Positions 52,422-63,849 of a stretch of 64,000 nucleotides of DNA are shown here, piece after piece. The stretch covers positions 1,183,443,001 through 1,183,507,000 of the forward strand of contig CM028132.1 in the NCBI GenBank assembly GCA_016271365.2. Direction: 5' to 3'. Positions within the stretch are counted from its first letter, which is position 1. Each line of letters starts with the position of its first letter. The translations under genes and the position numbers were made by a program. Below the pieces are notes generated by a model. The model did no database searches and was not told where the DNA came from. It worked only from the letters and a program-made list of their open reading frames with translations. The stretch comes from Neoceratodus forsteri (lineage: Eukaryota > Chordata > Ceratodontiformes > Ceratodontidae).

Positions 52422-55300
52422 CAAGGGGGGAGGCACTGAAAAGGAGCTGGGAAATCCGAGCCTCCTCCCACAAAACATGGTGATTAGTGAAGTAAATGCC
52501 AGGGTACAGAAGTTATTAGGGAGCAGAACAGATTTAAATGTAAAACAAGGCAAAGGCAGTAAGGACAGAAATGGGGCTAAAAGGGGTAAGGCTATCAAAA
52601 AGTGGAGGGTGATGAGTACCAATGCCCGTAGTCTGTGTAACAAGCTCCCTGAACTAGTGGCCTTGATGGAAGAGGGTTGCCTGGATATTGTGGCAGTCAC
52701 AGAAACATGGTACAGAGAACCATAAGATGGGATGTCAACATACCAGGATACACAATCTACAGGAGGGACAGTGAGGGTAAAAGAGGAGGAGGAGTAGCTC
52801 TCTATGTAAAGGAAGGGATCAAAGCAACAGAACTAAAGAGAAAACAGGGAGCAGATGAGGCACTTTGGGTCACCCTGGAGACAGGAAATGGCACCACAAT
52901 CCGCATGGGGGTTGTATACAGACCCCATCTCAGGGGGAGGGAATGGACAAGGAAATGATAGAAGGCTTTCTTAGAATGGCAGAAAAAGGGGAGATATTGT
53001 TGATGGGGGACCTGAATATGCCAGATGTTAACTGGAGCACCTTTGCTGCAGGCACATCCAAGAGCAGAGTCATTCTTGATGCCCTACAGGGGCATGTCTC
53101 AGACAGCTAGTATTGGAACCGACTCGGAAGGAGCAATCTTAGACCTGGTACTTTCAAATGGGGATGGAGAAAGAATCTCAGATTTAGAAGTGGGTAGCCA
53201 TCTGGGAACAAGTGACCACCAAACAGTGTGGTTCACGATAAACACAACCATACAATCAAGCCATACGAAAGCAAGAGTACTAGACTTTAGGAGGGCTGAC
53301 TTTGGAAAATGAGAGAGTGCCTCAGAAAACACTAGCAAACAGGCAAGAAGGAGGGTGGAGGAACAATGGGAAGTGATCAAAACAGCCATCACAGAGGCAA
53401 CAAGCCTGCGTAAAAAATCAATAAAACACAACGAAGAAAAAACCTCTATGGTTCAAAAAGAGGTGGCAGGGAAAGTTAAGGAGAAAAGGAGCATTCAGGA
53501 AATATAAGGAAACACAGAGGAGCAGGACAGAGAACTTTATCAGTTAAAGCAGAAAGAGGCTGGAAGGTAGTCAGAATAGCAAAAGGCCCAAACGAAGAAA
53601 GGATAGCCAATTCTGTTAAGAAGGGGGATAAGACCTTTTATAGGTACATTAGGGAGCGAAGAAAGACCAAAGGAGGGATACTGAAGCTTAATAAAGGAGA
53701 GGGAATGTGGGTAGAGGGTGACAGTGAAAAAGCAGGGTTACTGAATGAATATTTCTGCTCAGTATTCACAAAGGAAGAGGAGGGGGAGTTACCTAAACCA
53801 AACAAGAGAAACACTCTGAAGACAGGGGTTGATACCAGTCCATTTACAGAAGAAAGGGTTCTGAATGAACTTATAAAATTGAAGGTGGACAAAGCAATGG
53901 GGCCTGATGGATTCACCCAAGAATTCTAAAAGAACTAAGGGTAGAACTAGTGACATCGCTTGACTACTCTCTTTAACAAATCATGGGAGGATGGGGTAGT
54001 ACCCAAGGACTGGAGGAGGGCAGATGTAATTCCTCTTCACAAAAGTGGGAGCAGGACAGAGGCAGGAAACTACAGACCAGTTAGTTTGACCTCAGTGGTA
54101 GGAAAATGATGGAATCACTTCTGAAGGAAAGAATTGTTGAGTACCTTGAGGCCAGTGGGGACAGGACCCAAGGCAGCATGGATTCACGATGGGAAGGTCA
54201 TGTCAGACGAATCTAATAGATTTCTTTGACTGGGTGACCAAAGTAGTAGATCAGGGAGGGCTGTGGACATGGCCTACCTAGATTTTAGCAAGGCATTTGA
54301 TACAGTCCCCACAAAAGATTAATACACAAGATAGCCAGCCTTGGAATGGGTCCCAAGGTGGTAGCCTGGATAAAAAATTGGCTAGACAACAGGACGCAAA
54401 GGGTAGTAGTAAATGGAGTACACAGTGAAGAAAGGAGGGTTACTAGTGGGGTACCACAGGGTTCGGTACTGGGACCAGTCCTTTTTAATGTCTTTATAAG
54501 TGACATTGCAGAGGAACTGGAAGGAAAAGTATGTCTCTTTGCAGATGACACAAAGATCTGCAACAGGGTTGATACACAGGATGGAGTAGAAAGGATGAGA
54601 AGGGACTTGGCAAGGTTGGAGGAATGGTCAAATGTATGGCAGCTAGATTCAATGCAAAGAAGTGCAAGATAATGCACCTGGAAACAAAAACCCAGGGAAG
54701 CGTACACAATGGGGTGAGATACTGACAACAGTAAAAATGGAAAGGGACCTGGGAGTAATTATATCAGATGACCAAAGGTGGGAAAGCAATGTGAGGCGGC
54801 AGTAAGGAAGGCTGGAGGGATACTGGGATGCATAGGAAGAGGCATCAATAGTAGAAAACAGGAAGTTGTTATCCCTCTGTACAGACAGTTGGTGAGACCC
54901 CATCTGGAGTACTGTGTACAGTTCTGGAGACCCCATCTCCGACAAAGACATAGACAGAGTGGAGGCTGTCCAGAGGAGGGCACCAAAATGGTGCAGGGTC
55001 TGCACCAGAAGACATCTGAAGAAAGACTAAAGGAGCTTAATATGTATACTCTTGAGGAAAGAAGGAGAGAGGGACATGATAGAAACTTTCAAGTACCTCA
55101 AGGGAATTAACAAAGTCCAAGAGGGTAGCATCTTCCAGAAAAGAGATGTGCAAGAACAAGGGGCACAATTTGAAGATGGGGGCGGCTCAGGGGTAATGTG
55201 AGGAAGTATTTTTTCACTGAGAGGGTTGTGGATGCATGGAACAGCCTCCTGAGGAGGTCGTGAGTCAAGAACAGTGGTGGACTTCAAGAATGCATGGGAC
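52393..55300 (+). pseudogene. CR1-B copy 2 ORF2 (broken)
   Basis: The endonuclease starts at an ATG at 52,612 ('MSTNARSLCNKLPELVALM'), has 'DIVAVTETWYREP', 'LLMGDLNMPDVNW' (about 53,005) and 'HLGTSDHQTVWF' (about 53,205). The reverse transcriptase has 'WRRADVIPLHKSGS' (about 54,015), 'NYRPVSLTSVVGK', 'SKAFDTVP' (54,288), 'GVPQGSVLGPVLFN' (in frame 54,346-54,672) and FADD at 54,538-54,549. The C-terminus begins at 54,778 with 'ILGCIGRGINSRKQEVV'. All RT catalytic residues are kept; about ten frame breaks inactivate it. Confidence 0.85.
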
Positions 55301-55455
55301 AGGCATAAGGCAGTCCTAGGGGCGGGTAAGAGGAAGTAAGCTGTTGGTTAACTAGGATCTGCAGCTTATTTGTTAGGTAGGAAAATGGGCAGACTAGGTG
55401 GGCCAAGCGGTCCTTATCTGCCGTCAAATTCTATGTATGTTTCTATGTATTACCC

Positions 55456-58339
55456 ATTCTTTGTACTGACAGCGCATTTTGATCTTCTATTAAAATGTTA
55501 AGCAGTTGTTCAAATAGGTCTGTTATGATCAGTTTAAGTTTCTTATCATTCTTTTTTTCTGTTCTACATAGGCCATATAAGGACAGCTTCCTTGGCACTG
55601 TAAATTCCTCATTAACTTGCTTGTTGGATTTATTACAGAAACCTGTGGGGCTTAAAACATTACTATGAACAATATGAACCCCCACTGGATCCAACAGAAG
55701 GGCTCTCTGGAGTATTTTGTCCAGTATACCCTCACCAGACAGTACAATATCAACCTGACCCAAGCTGTTATATGCCTTGTGCCTATGGATTTTAATTATT
55801 TTTTATTTATGAAGCTGTAAACTTTAAAACATGTGTAAACAGGTTAAATCTAGCATTTTTCAGCTTACTCTGGTTTTCATTCGGGATAAGTTTCAGAACA
55901 AAAATGCTGATATTTCCTATTTCTCAGTTTGGGACTGATTCAGTTGTTTCCTATTAATAAAGTCCACTGAGCAACCCTGTGACTTCAGACATTTATTATT
56001 TAGCCATATTTGATTAACTGTCCTAGCATTAGAACAAAATAGAAACATACATTTTTGGCCTTCAAAGTCCTTGTCATCCCAGAGTTGAACTATATCACTT
56101 TCGACAATATCAGAACCTGTGGCTGCCCTTAGTAGGTGCGCATTCTGCTTTTTGTTTTGATCCGCTTTAAATACTTTATTCCAGTGATAACCGTATAGAC
56201 ATATAAATGCACAGTCCAGCAAATCAATCAATTTCTTTTCATCTGGAAGCTTGGTAGTTAAGAAAGCCTCATTACGTCCTTTTTTTTTTTTTTTTTTGGG
56301 CTACACCATCAGTAATATACTGAGCCTCGGTGTACAGTGTTTGCCAGTCTTCTCTAAAATTTGTTAAATCATCCCTAAAAAGGTCCAGTTGTTGGTTAAT
56401 TAAGTGTATGGAGCCCACTAGCTCCTTACTGGTTGGACTGTGTTCTTTACTTAGTCCTTCTTTATCAACATGCTTAATTTTCTGATCCCCTGTTATACGC
56501 GCACTATCTTTTTCCCCATTTTCAGTAAGCACACTTGGTGCATTATTGGTAACTTTAATTTTTCCTTGATTATTGTGTGTTACCTTAGAAATACTGGCAT
56601 CCAAAACGGAACTGAACATCAGCTCTCTTTTTCTTTGCTTTCTTATTCTGTTTCCCTAACTACTTCTTTGTTTTGCTGGTGAATCAGGGATATAGATTGT
56701 AGAGAAATCTGGTCTTGCCTGAGAGGTGTCAGAAAGCAATATGGAGGGAGACCCCGCCAGAGGAACTAGTTTATCCAGTTTGTGAAGTGCATATCTATTC
56801 TGCAGCCATTTATGGCAGTATTACATTTGAGGGTCTCCATTTCATTACAGACCCCCAGTAACTTATCAAGAATCATTAAATGAGCTGCATTGGGGTCCCT
56901 CACAGATTTTTTAAGTTCTTCATCCAGGCTAAATGGGTAAGGTGCAAAAGAGACTTTGATTCTATGATTCCCCAAACCAGAGCAGCAATGAGAGTTAAAA
57001 AAGTTTTCTTGTTGATTTTAGAATCTAGCTTTTGTAATCCAACTATGGCTTCCTGTATGTCTTCTGTTATACCTTGTAAATCAGCGGGCCAGTTGGTGCT
57101 TTTCCCATTTTTGCAGGGTTCAGGCTCTGGGGGAAAAAGCAAGAGAATTTTTGAAAAAGAGTTATAATACAAGCCGGCCTGGTGGCGCTGAGGGTTGACG
57201 CGCTGGACACCACACCTCACACCATGCTGGTGACATGGGTTTGGACGGAAGCCCGGGCCGCCAGGGGTTGGCAGGGGAGGGCTAGGATTGAGCATCTGTA
57301 GGACTGCTCTCCTATACCACCGCTCTCTGGTGGCCCCTGGTGATGACTGGGGGGGTACCAACAGAGCGATGGCAGCAAGGGGCCGGAGTGCAGCAGATGT
57401 CAGCATGTACTGCCCAGGCATCATTGCACACCTGCTTTCTGTAAGGGGTGAAAAACAGGTGGAAAAATGGTAGAGCGACGATCTGGCAGCTGATGGCCGC
57501 GCTGGCACCCCGGTTCCCGGGAGGATCCTGCTACAGAGTAGCGTGAGTGATAATGGCCAGCTCTGTGGGGGTGCCAGACTGGGCCCAGGGGGGGTGTGTG
57601 TGCAGGCGGCCGGAGAAAACGGAGATCCACTCTGCGAGGAGGACAAAAAAAAAAAAAGAGTTATAATACAGATCTATCGAAACTTCCTTTGTAGTTTTTT
57701 TGGTTTGATTGATAACTTCTAAAATTTTTTTTGACCGTCAATATTGACGTGTCTGTCAGACTGCTATATTCATTGCTATTTTCATACATTTGGGAAAAGG
57801 AGTCATCCTCCTTAAACATTTTCGGAGTTTATGAAAGTCTGGAGAATTCCTGACTAGTCCCAGAATTCCCCTGCTGAAGATTATTGCAACAGATCAGGGA
57901 CACATTTGGTATAGAAACATTTTCTGCCTGAATTAAGCTTTCAGCTGTTTTTTTCTTCGCTGAAATAGTTTCTATTAAAAACTCATTAATTCTACTTTGC
58001 TTAGTTTTTGGTTGTATCTCACTATTTTTGCAATCCTTAGCAAGTACAACTTTAGTTTTTTTCTTGGTTAAACTACTGTCTTTTTTGGATGTTTTAGGCT
58101 TTTTAGTTACTATCCCCCTCCCTTTTTATTTTTTTAGGGGGCACTGTACTCCGAAATGCCGACCCCTTAGAATTAGCTGACTCCTGTCTAGAGATAGTAA
58201 TAGCAGTATCCAGCATAGTAATTTGCTCTTTACAGGTATTGATAATATCCTTGTCTGGAGCAAATTCCTGTATTTCTAAGGGGCAATCCTGTAATTCTGT
58301 CTCTGCCTCCATGGCTGCTTGTTTTCTGGTGCAAACCAT
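55456..58339 (-). pseudogene. LINE-M ORF1 (long, unrecognised fold; interrupted)
   Basis: The minus strand opens at 58,339 ('MVCTRKQAAMEAETEL', acidic) and continues in pieces: 'ITEDIQEAIVGLQKLDSKI' (about 57,000-57,080), 'SLDEELKKSVRDPNAAHLM' (56,766-56,975), a Lys-rich linker and 'LVGSIHLINQQLDLFRDDL' (56,272-56,619), 'DKDFEGQKCMFLFCSNARTV' (55,917-56,231) and 'LSGEGILDKILQRALLLDP' (55,443-55,763). After CR1-B, SINE-2 and SINE-1 it ends 'LNVLGEQGD' at 49,370. Without insertions it would be roughly 900 codons, long for a LINE ORF1. Helical, coiled-coil-like stretches are visible; I cannot name a domain. Confidence 0.6.
57158..57670 (+). mobile_element. tRNA-like SINE copy 3 with 14-bp target duplication
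   Basis: AGAGTTATAATACA lies at 57,158-57,171 and 57,657-57,670. The head AGCCGGCCTGGTGGCGCTGA and CACACCTCACACCATGC match the other copies; the B box (GGTGACATGGGTTTGGA) is decayed. The body is shorter, about 470 bp, with an A-tail at 57,645-57,657. It interrupts LINE-M ORF1. Confidence 0.85.
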
Positions 58340-58804
58340 TACAGTATGGAATCGGGACTGATGCTATTCAATAAATTGTAAATATATCAGAAATTTAAAA
58401 GAAAAGACTGAATCTAAAATACAACGATTTACAACAACCCAAGTAAACTCTAATGCACAAATCCCTAGTATATTGCACTGTCCAATTGCAGTCAAATTTC
58501 CCAGCGTAAACTGTAAATACGGACACTCTGCAAATATTAGGCAATTCTAATTCATTTATTCTTTAAAATAAATTACCTTTTCACTTATGAGAATCTTTAT
58601 GTGGTGTTTCCCTTTTTGAAATCCTGTAACCCAAGTCATTGAGCTAGACCAAGTTCTTGTTCTTGAGAGAAAACACCAGGACGTATATCTTAAGTCAAAC
58701 AGTTCCCTTTTTCTTCACCATATAGCAGTTTTGACTCTTAAGATTCTTACTAGGTCAAGTCCTTTCAAGTTCTTTCACCATTCAAGTTGGCAAGTATGTT
58801 AATA
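58340..58804. other. Unassigned stretch (possible LINE-M 5' UTR)
   Basis: Immediately upstream of the LINE-M ORF1 start on minus. No coding or repeat signal beyond that position. Confidence 0.35.
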
Positions 58805-59928
58805 AAATACAAAATCACACATGCCCACACAATGCAAAGCATCATGGGCTGCATATGCAAATCACCACAGAAGTTATGCTGGTTCAACTTTAAGCAGAAT
58901 TGCATGGTGCCAAAAGGCCTCTCACATAGTTTGCAAAGGGTACTAACATCTGTTAGATAATGGGTAAATTCAAACTCGCTTCCTGATTGGTTCAAACAGC
59001 CTGGCACCCGGGCCGTTATTTCTTAACAACGGCCCGCTCAGAAAAAGTGCCAATTCGGGGTGCTCTATTACTAAAACTATCCTTGGGCATCCCGAATTTC
59101 GAAACTCGCCAGCTTCCGTTTTTGCCCCACTCGCTTAGTGTCATCTGCAGCTCAGTCCAAAAGAAATGTACGATACTAAATGTTTTTTTTTCCCCTTAAT
59201 TACTGAAATTTCTTTACTAAGCTCGGTCGCGCTTCCTCTCAAAATACTTGTACACTGACTTCCAGAGTTGCGAGGTGTCACATGTCACAATTCAGCAAAA
59301 GAAAAACGTAGAGGTACTTATCTCAAAATACCTAGAAGCAGGCAATTCGAATTCAAATAAACGGGTCTTATCTCTGTTTGTCTGTGACTTGGGGACAAAC
59401 AAGACAGAAATCGAGCCGACAAGCTGAAGAACCACCTCTCCTGTCTTACTGTGTGGAAAATGAAAGCAACAGCACAAGCTTATGGCACTCATAGAAACAC
59501 GGCAGCACCCTCCTGTGGTCATTCACTACTGCAGGGATTACTTTACAAGAACACTTATTTTTTAATTTTTTTTATATACAAATATTTATTATATAGTTTT
59601 CCAAAACATTACATCTATATCCCATTATCTAAGTGTAATAATACCCTCCAGGGTGGGCGTTATGGTATATAACGGACCTTCCAGGGGCTATAAGGCCCTC
59701 CGCCTGCGGCGTCGGGCCTCATTACGCCCCTGAGCGGTCCGTTATATCCCAATAACGCCCACCCTGTTGGGTATTATTACTTACTTAGCACCCTTTGCAA
59801 ACTGTATGAGAGGCCTTTCAGCACCATGCAATTCTGCTTAAAGTTGAACCAGCATAACATTCTGTGGTGATTTGCATATGCAGCCCATGATGCTTTGCAT
59901 TGTGTGGGCATGTGTGATTTTGTATTTT
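58805..59928. mobile_element. Non-autonomous element with about 140-bp terminal inverted repeats
   Basis: 58,805-58,944 (ATACAAAATCACACATGCCC ... TTTGCAAAGGGTACTAA) is the inverse of 59,784-59,928. The roughly 840-bp interior has no transposase frame but contains a CGGGCCGTTATTTCTTAACA-type hairpin (about 59,009-59,036) and a larger palindrome at its right side. Long TIRs with a non-coding interior indicate a foldback or MITE-like DNA transposon. Superfamily unknown. Confidence 0.7.
59635..59780. mobile_element. Palindromic MITE, about 45-bp arms
   Basis: GTAATAATACCCTCCAGGGT and GGGCGTTATGGTATATAACG at the left are mirrored by TAACGCCCACCCTGTTGGGT and ATTATTAC at the right. The central part is GC-rich (CCCTCCGCCTGCGGCGTCGG). 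It sits at the inner edge of the right arm of the long-TIR element, so it is either nested or its subterminal part. Confidence 0.75.
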
Positions 59929-61439
59929 CTTGAAACTTGGCTTCCCAGCCAAGTGCTCTTTGGGGTAACCCCTGCCTCAGTGTTTGCGCACAGTGGTTCT
60001 TTGTCTTTTAAGTATGTTAATAATCTTTTTAACTCAGTCACCTTTAATAGGGCACCTTTCTCAGCTGTGAGGTAATTGCAGTGCCTGTAGCTTTAATCAC
60101 TGATTATGCAATCTTCTGTCATGAGGGTCAACAGGTTTACTATGCTTTGCGCTAGTGGTCATTTCAACTCCTTAACTTCCACCTTAAAATAGGCTGATTT
60201 TGTATAGTTCACTGGGGCAAACACAGAGAGAAAAAAGAGTGAAATTCAAATGTTGCTCGCCTTACATCCCCTGGCCCTGTTTACCTATTTCAAGTAAAGG
60301 GTCTTAACTCAATAATTAATCTGTAATATCCTGTCTAGTAGGCATTAATATAAAATTGTTCAAACCGTTTGCAAAAAGGCTACTTTTAGTACAATAGCAA
60401 TGCAATTCTAAAACTGGAGTTGCCCTTCTCCTGCTGCTCTTCTATCTCGTTACATGGCTGAGTTGACACAAACTGCTATCCTTAAAATGCCACTGACCAT
60501 TAACAGATGAAATTCTATACTTGCTATTGGTCTTCCGAACAGATATGGCATGGCAAGCGCCAGCTATATTACTACAGAAGTTATCCGTTGTCTATCGTCC
60601 GTATCTAAGCGGCATTTAGCAATGTTAAACGGTTTCTTCAGATGCTAGTTAGTAGGTACGTGACTAATGTTCAGGTGAGGCAATGAACTGTGTCACTGAC
60701 TTTGCACATGCACTTTTCAAGGGTCAGCCCACGTGACTGAGATTGGCCAATGTGGTTATGGCACGAAATTTCAAATAACTACCTATTCAGTATCTATATA
60801 CTGCCCTATACTGCTAAAATTAGTGATAATTAAGAACTTAAAAGGAACACTACTCCATTTATACTGCAGGTCCAAAATAAAATTCAGACTGCATGATATT
60901 CGGACAACAGCCCAATAGTCCCCCCCTACAAAAGCACAGTACGTGCAATAAAAACCCACAAGAACAAGATGGCAGGTGATTCTGTTGAAAAAAAAAAAGA
61001 ATATATAAAACCATATAATTCAAAATATCCCTTTACTGGTAGGTGCTGGGTACAGTCTAAGAATGGTGCGCTTCTGCATTTTCCAGGTGTCTTTTCAGCC
61101 GTCTCGACTGGCCTTTTGCCACACACTGCAGTCCCACTCCAATAACGGGGCAGCCCCGTGCCACCAGTCAGGCCTTCCTCCTGTAGTGGGACAAAAATAA
61201 CACAGACAAAATCTGCACAACAGGAGACTTAGCACAAAGTTGGACTGAAAAGGAGATAAGCTTTCAAAGCATAGGTGGCATACCTTATCTAAATCTTGTT
61301 TTTAGCAATGTCTCTCTGCTTTTCTGTACTTCTCCACAGGACAGAGAGTGCATAGCCAAGCATCCACCTCTCAATAGCTCCTCCTAATCATCACAAATGT
61401 GTGCAGTCAATCACCATCCTGGCACATCCTGTAGATGCC
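59929..61439. other. Unassigned stretch
   Basis: About 1.5 kb with no recognisable ORF or repeat, apart from an A-run near 60,990. Confidence 0.4.
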
Positions 61440-62030
61440 CAGTGTGTTGCTTAGTGACTACTCTCATTGTAAAACTCTATTTGTTCTGAACAACTTTGGG
61501 GCGTGTTGTTTTTGTGTAGCTTTTATAGTTTTCAAGATATTTAGATTTGTTTGGCATGTGTGCACATACACTTGCAAACAGCAGACCCTATTTTTCTCTC
61601 TGAGTGTGAACACGCTATTAGACATGCCAAACAAATGTAAATATCTTGAAAACCATACAAGTTACACATACACAATCAGTGTCTCAATTGTTTACAAGAA
61701 AAATACCTTTACAATTAGGGTAATCACCAAGCTGAACTCTGTATAGTTTTTAAAATACAGCTATCTCTACTGTTGTGAACTGATTGTAAAGCAGTGCTAC
61801 TGAATCTATGGTCCCGGCTACATCACAGTCACATGAGACAGGATGCATTGTAGGAACAAGGAAAGCAATAAAACTTGCTGAGATGGCGATCCCCAGGGGT
61901 CGCAGCAGGTTAATTTAGGAAAAACTCCTTATAGCAGACAGAGGGAAGGACACACTAGGACTTTGCACACAAATCAAAACACTCTGCATAACATATGTTT
62001 TTGCAAATTTTGGGTATACGACTCCTTTAA
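61440..62030 (-). mobile_element. TTAA-flanked foldback element, copy Q
   Basis: The right end ...GGGTATACGACTCCTTTAA (TTAA at 62,027-62,030) is the inverse of the left end of copy P. The 61,740-62,026 part matches copy P in reverse, including GACAGGATGCATTGTAGGAA. The 61,449-61,735 part is an inverted repeat with arms of about 110 bp around TTTCAAGATATTTAGATTTG. Non-coding. Confidence 0.65.
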
Positions 62031-62119
62031 TGCTTTCATTGCATGAAACCACCCAACAAGCAGCTGAGCAGCCTCATGATCAACCCCAAGTTTCTACTTC
62101 CTCCACAGATGGAAACATG

Positions 62120-62760
62120 CAAAACAACTCCCTCCCACTACCAAGTATCCTGCCCACCTCCGAGTATTTCCCTATGCACTGTCTATAGAAAAGCAACACC
62201 CTCTCACTGCCAAGTATCCTGCCCATCTCCCGATCGTCTCCCGGTGCCCCGTCCATGAAAAGTAACTCCCTCCCACTGCCAAGTATCTTGCCCACCTCCC
62301 AATTGTCTCCTGGTGCCCCATCTGTGAAAAGCAGCTCCCTCCCACTGCCAAATGTCTTCCAGTGCCTCGTCCATGAAAAGCAACTCCCTGCCACTACCAA
62401 GTATCCCGCCCACCTCTAGATTGTCTCCCAGTGCCCCATCCATTAAAAGCAACTCCTTGTCACTGCTAAGTATCCTGCCCACCTCCTGATTGCCCCCCGG
62501 TGACCCACCCATGAAAAGCAACTCCCTCCAACTGCTAAGTATCCTGACCACCCCTTGGTTGTCTCCTGGTGCCCCCTCCATGGAAAGTAACTCCCTTCCA
62601 CTGCAAAGTATCCCGCCCATCTCTCGAATACCCCCTGATGCCCTGTCCATGAAGAGGGACTCCCTCCCACTGCCAAGTATCCTGCCCACCTCTCGATTGT
62701 CCCCCGGTGCCGTGTCCATGAAGAGAAACTCCCTTCCACTGCCCAGTGTATACCCACTTC
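62120..62760 (-). repeat. 69-bp minisatellite, ten units, open on minus
   Basis: The CAAGTATCC anchor falls at 62,142, 62,211, 62,280, 62,349, 62,398, 62,467, 62,536, 62,605, 62,674 and 62,743: eight intervals of exactly 69 bp and one of 49 bp (a 20-bp deletion). On the minus strand this encodes a 23-residue repeat of the type 'GSGRELLFMDGAPGDN' plus 'REVGRIL', open from about 62,764 until the deletion shifts the frame. It may be translated after splicing, but there is no independent evidence that it is a protein. Confidence 0.9.
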
Positions 62761-62824
62761 CCATGCTCCTTTCAAACACCTGAAATAAAGAAAACTATCC
62801 CTCGTAGTTTTTTCTTTTTATTCC

Positions 62825-62934
62825 CTGTAAAAAAAGATAATAGTCCATCAATGTCTGTTGCTGCTGCTTCCCCTGCTGCTGTTACCTTCCCCCCACCCAG
62901 CATCCACTACCCTATACCCCCTACCCTTACTTAC
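62825..62934 (-). other. Intron-like segment, 110 nt (composite copy 2)
   Basis: On minus it starts GTAAGTAAGGG directly after TAG and ends ATCTTTTTTTACAG. Its position and size match the 100-nt segment of copy 1, while the internal sequence is mostly diverged and G-rich in both. A second possible acceptor, TTTCTTTATTTCAG, lies 50 nt further downstream (about 62,782). Confidence 0.55.
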
Positions 62935-63000
62935 CTACCGGGAGTCCAACGCTGTACTCCTCTCTGGACTTGAGACACATCTTGACTCTTCAACATCAGA
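62935..63000 (-). other. Exon-like block with splice donor (composite copy 2)
   Basis: The minus strand reads GTTGAAGAGTCAAGATGTGT, then CTCAAGTCCAG and GTTGGACTCCCGGTAG before GTAAGT. It aligns with 40,470-40,525 over its whole length. The frame that is similar at protein level ends in TAG here because of an extra T. Confidence 0.5.
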
Positions 63001-63093
63001 CTGGGAACAATGGAAATCAGGTATTGTGTGGTCAGTGTGTTTCAGTGCATTTTGAACTTGTACACTTAACCTGTCACTTTTTAATATTTTCCC

Positions 63094-63590
63094 CCAAATT
63101 TTCAACATGGCTTTTTTGGGACCCTACCTCGCGTACAACGTAGATGAAATTTTTCTAATTCGCCTGAAGAATGACTTTGCAGTCACTCCACAAAACCACC
63201 TTTCATGTGGGAACTGAAAATGTTCACCTACCTGGTTCATGAGGTGGGATCATAAGAAGACTACAGTATGTTGAAGATTTGGGGTCAGAATATTTAAAAA
63301 TAAAATTATGAGGGTGTGTTGAAATCTTTCATTGCTCGCTCATAACTTTGGCAATTGTCAATATTTTGACACCAAATTTTCAACATAGCCATTTTTTCAC
63401 ACTACCTCATGAATGTGACAGGTGTCATTTTTCAAACTGTGGCCAAATGTGTTTTTGCACTTGTGGCGCAGAAAGACATCTTGTCTGGTATTGTATACAG
63501 TAAATAACACCTGTCAGGTTCAGAAGGAGGGGTCATAAAAAGAGTGTGTTGAAAAGTTAGGGTCAGTATGTCACAAAACAACAAAGTGTC
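63094..63590 (+). repeat. Two units of the approximately 290-bp dyad repeat
   Basis: Unit starts CCCAAATTTTCAACATGG and ACCAAATTTTCAACATAG lie at about 63,094 and 63,373 (279 bp apart). The inverse block GTTCATGAGGTGGGATCATA is at about 63,235. The asymmetric spacer (GAATATTTAAAA ... TTATGAGGGTGTG) shows the unit is in plus orientation, as at 39.3-40.4 kb. Confidence 0.75.
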
Positions 63591-63849
63591 ATCTGGAAAG
63601 AGTTGCATGTTATTTGTCATACTTGATAATGGCCATCTGTGGTGCTTGTGTGGTCTTGTCCTTTTGCTGCTGGGGAAGGGGTCCAGAGTTGAGGTTGGAA
63701 ACCCTAACACAACATTTCCTGACTTTTGTGGCATTTAGTGGAACCCTAACTGGTGCATTAATGCAGTTTTTTTGCAGTGAATTTCCTTTCTTTTTTAAAT
63801 AGTGGAATCACCATATCCTCATTTCTGCAGGTCCATTTGGGATCTCCAT

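Larger units (their letters stand above)
50865..55455 (+). mobile_element. CR1 LINE family B copy 2, near full length
   Basis: This holds a 5' UTR (about 50,865-51,513), ORF1 (51,514-52,421), ORF2 (52,393 to about 55,300) and a 3' UTR that ends GGTGGGCCAAGCGGTCCTTA with a CTATGTATGTTTCTATGTAT tail. It is inserted in ORF1 of LINE-M, whose frame is recognisable on both sides (50,790-50,860 and 55,456 onwards, minus strand). The exact 5' junction is uncertain. Confidence 0.8.
45814..58339 (-). mobile_element. LINE-M, antisense two-ORF LINE split by six insertions
   Basis: Once the inserted elements are discounted, a roughly 6-kb LINE remains on the minus strand: a long ORF1 (58,339 to 49,367), then ORF2 with endonuclease, reverse transcriptase and a Cys/His C-terminus (49,363 to 45,814). 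Insertions are SINE-3, CR1-B copy 2, SINE-2, SINE-1, a hairpin MITE and a 45-bp LINE tail. Endonuclease type and the 'CxC...CxxxCxxxH' motif place it among APE-type LINEs; I cannot assign the clade. Confidence 0.75.

Noticed and set aside
56900..57646. 248-codon minus-strand ORF as a gene
   Set aside because: Its first half is antisense SINE copy 3 and its second half a LINE-M ORF1 fragment joined by the insertion.
60061..60090. Left end of composite copy 2 (GGTAATTGCAG near 60,070)
   Set aside because: It resembles the AGGAATTGCAG end of copy 1 but has an extra base and no TTAA next to it, and the intervening sequence shows no similarity to copy 1.
62204..62779. 191-codon minus-strand ORF as a host protein-coding gene
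   Set aside because: It is the 69-bp minisatellite read in its open frame; after the 20-bp deletion it continues in a different frame of the same repeat. Reported as a repeat with a caveat, not as a gene.
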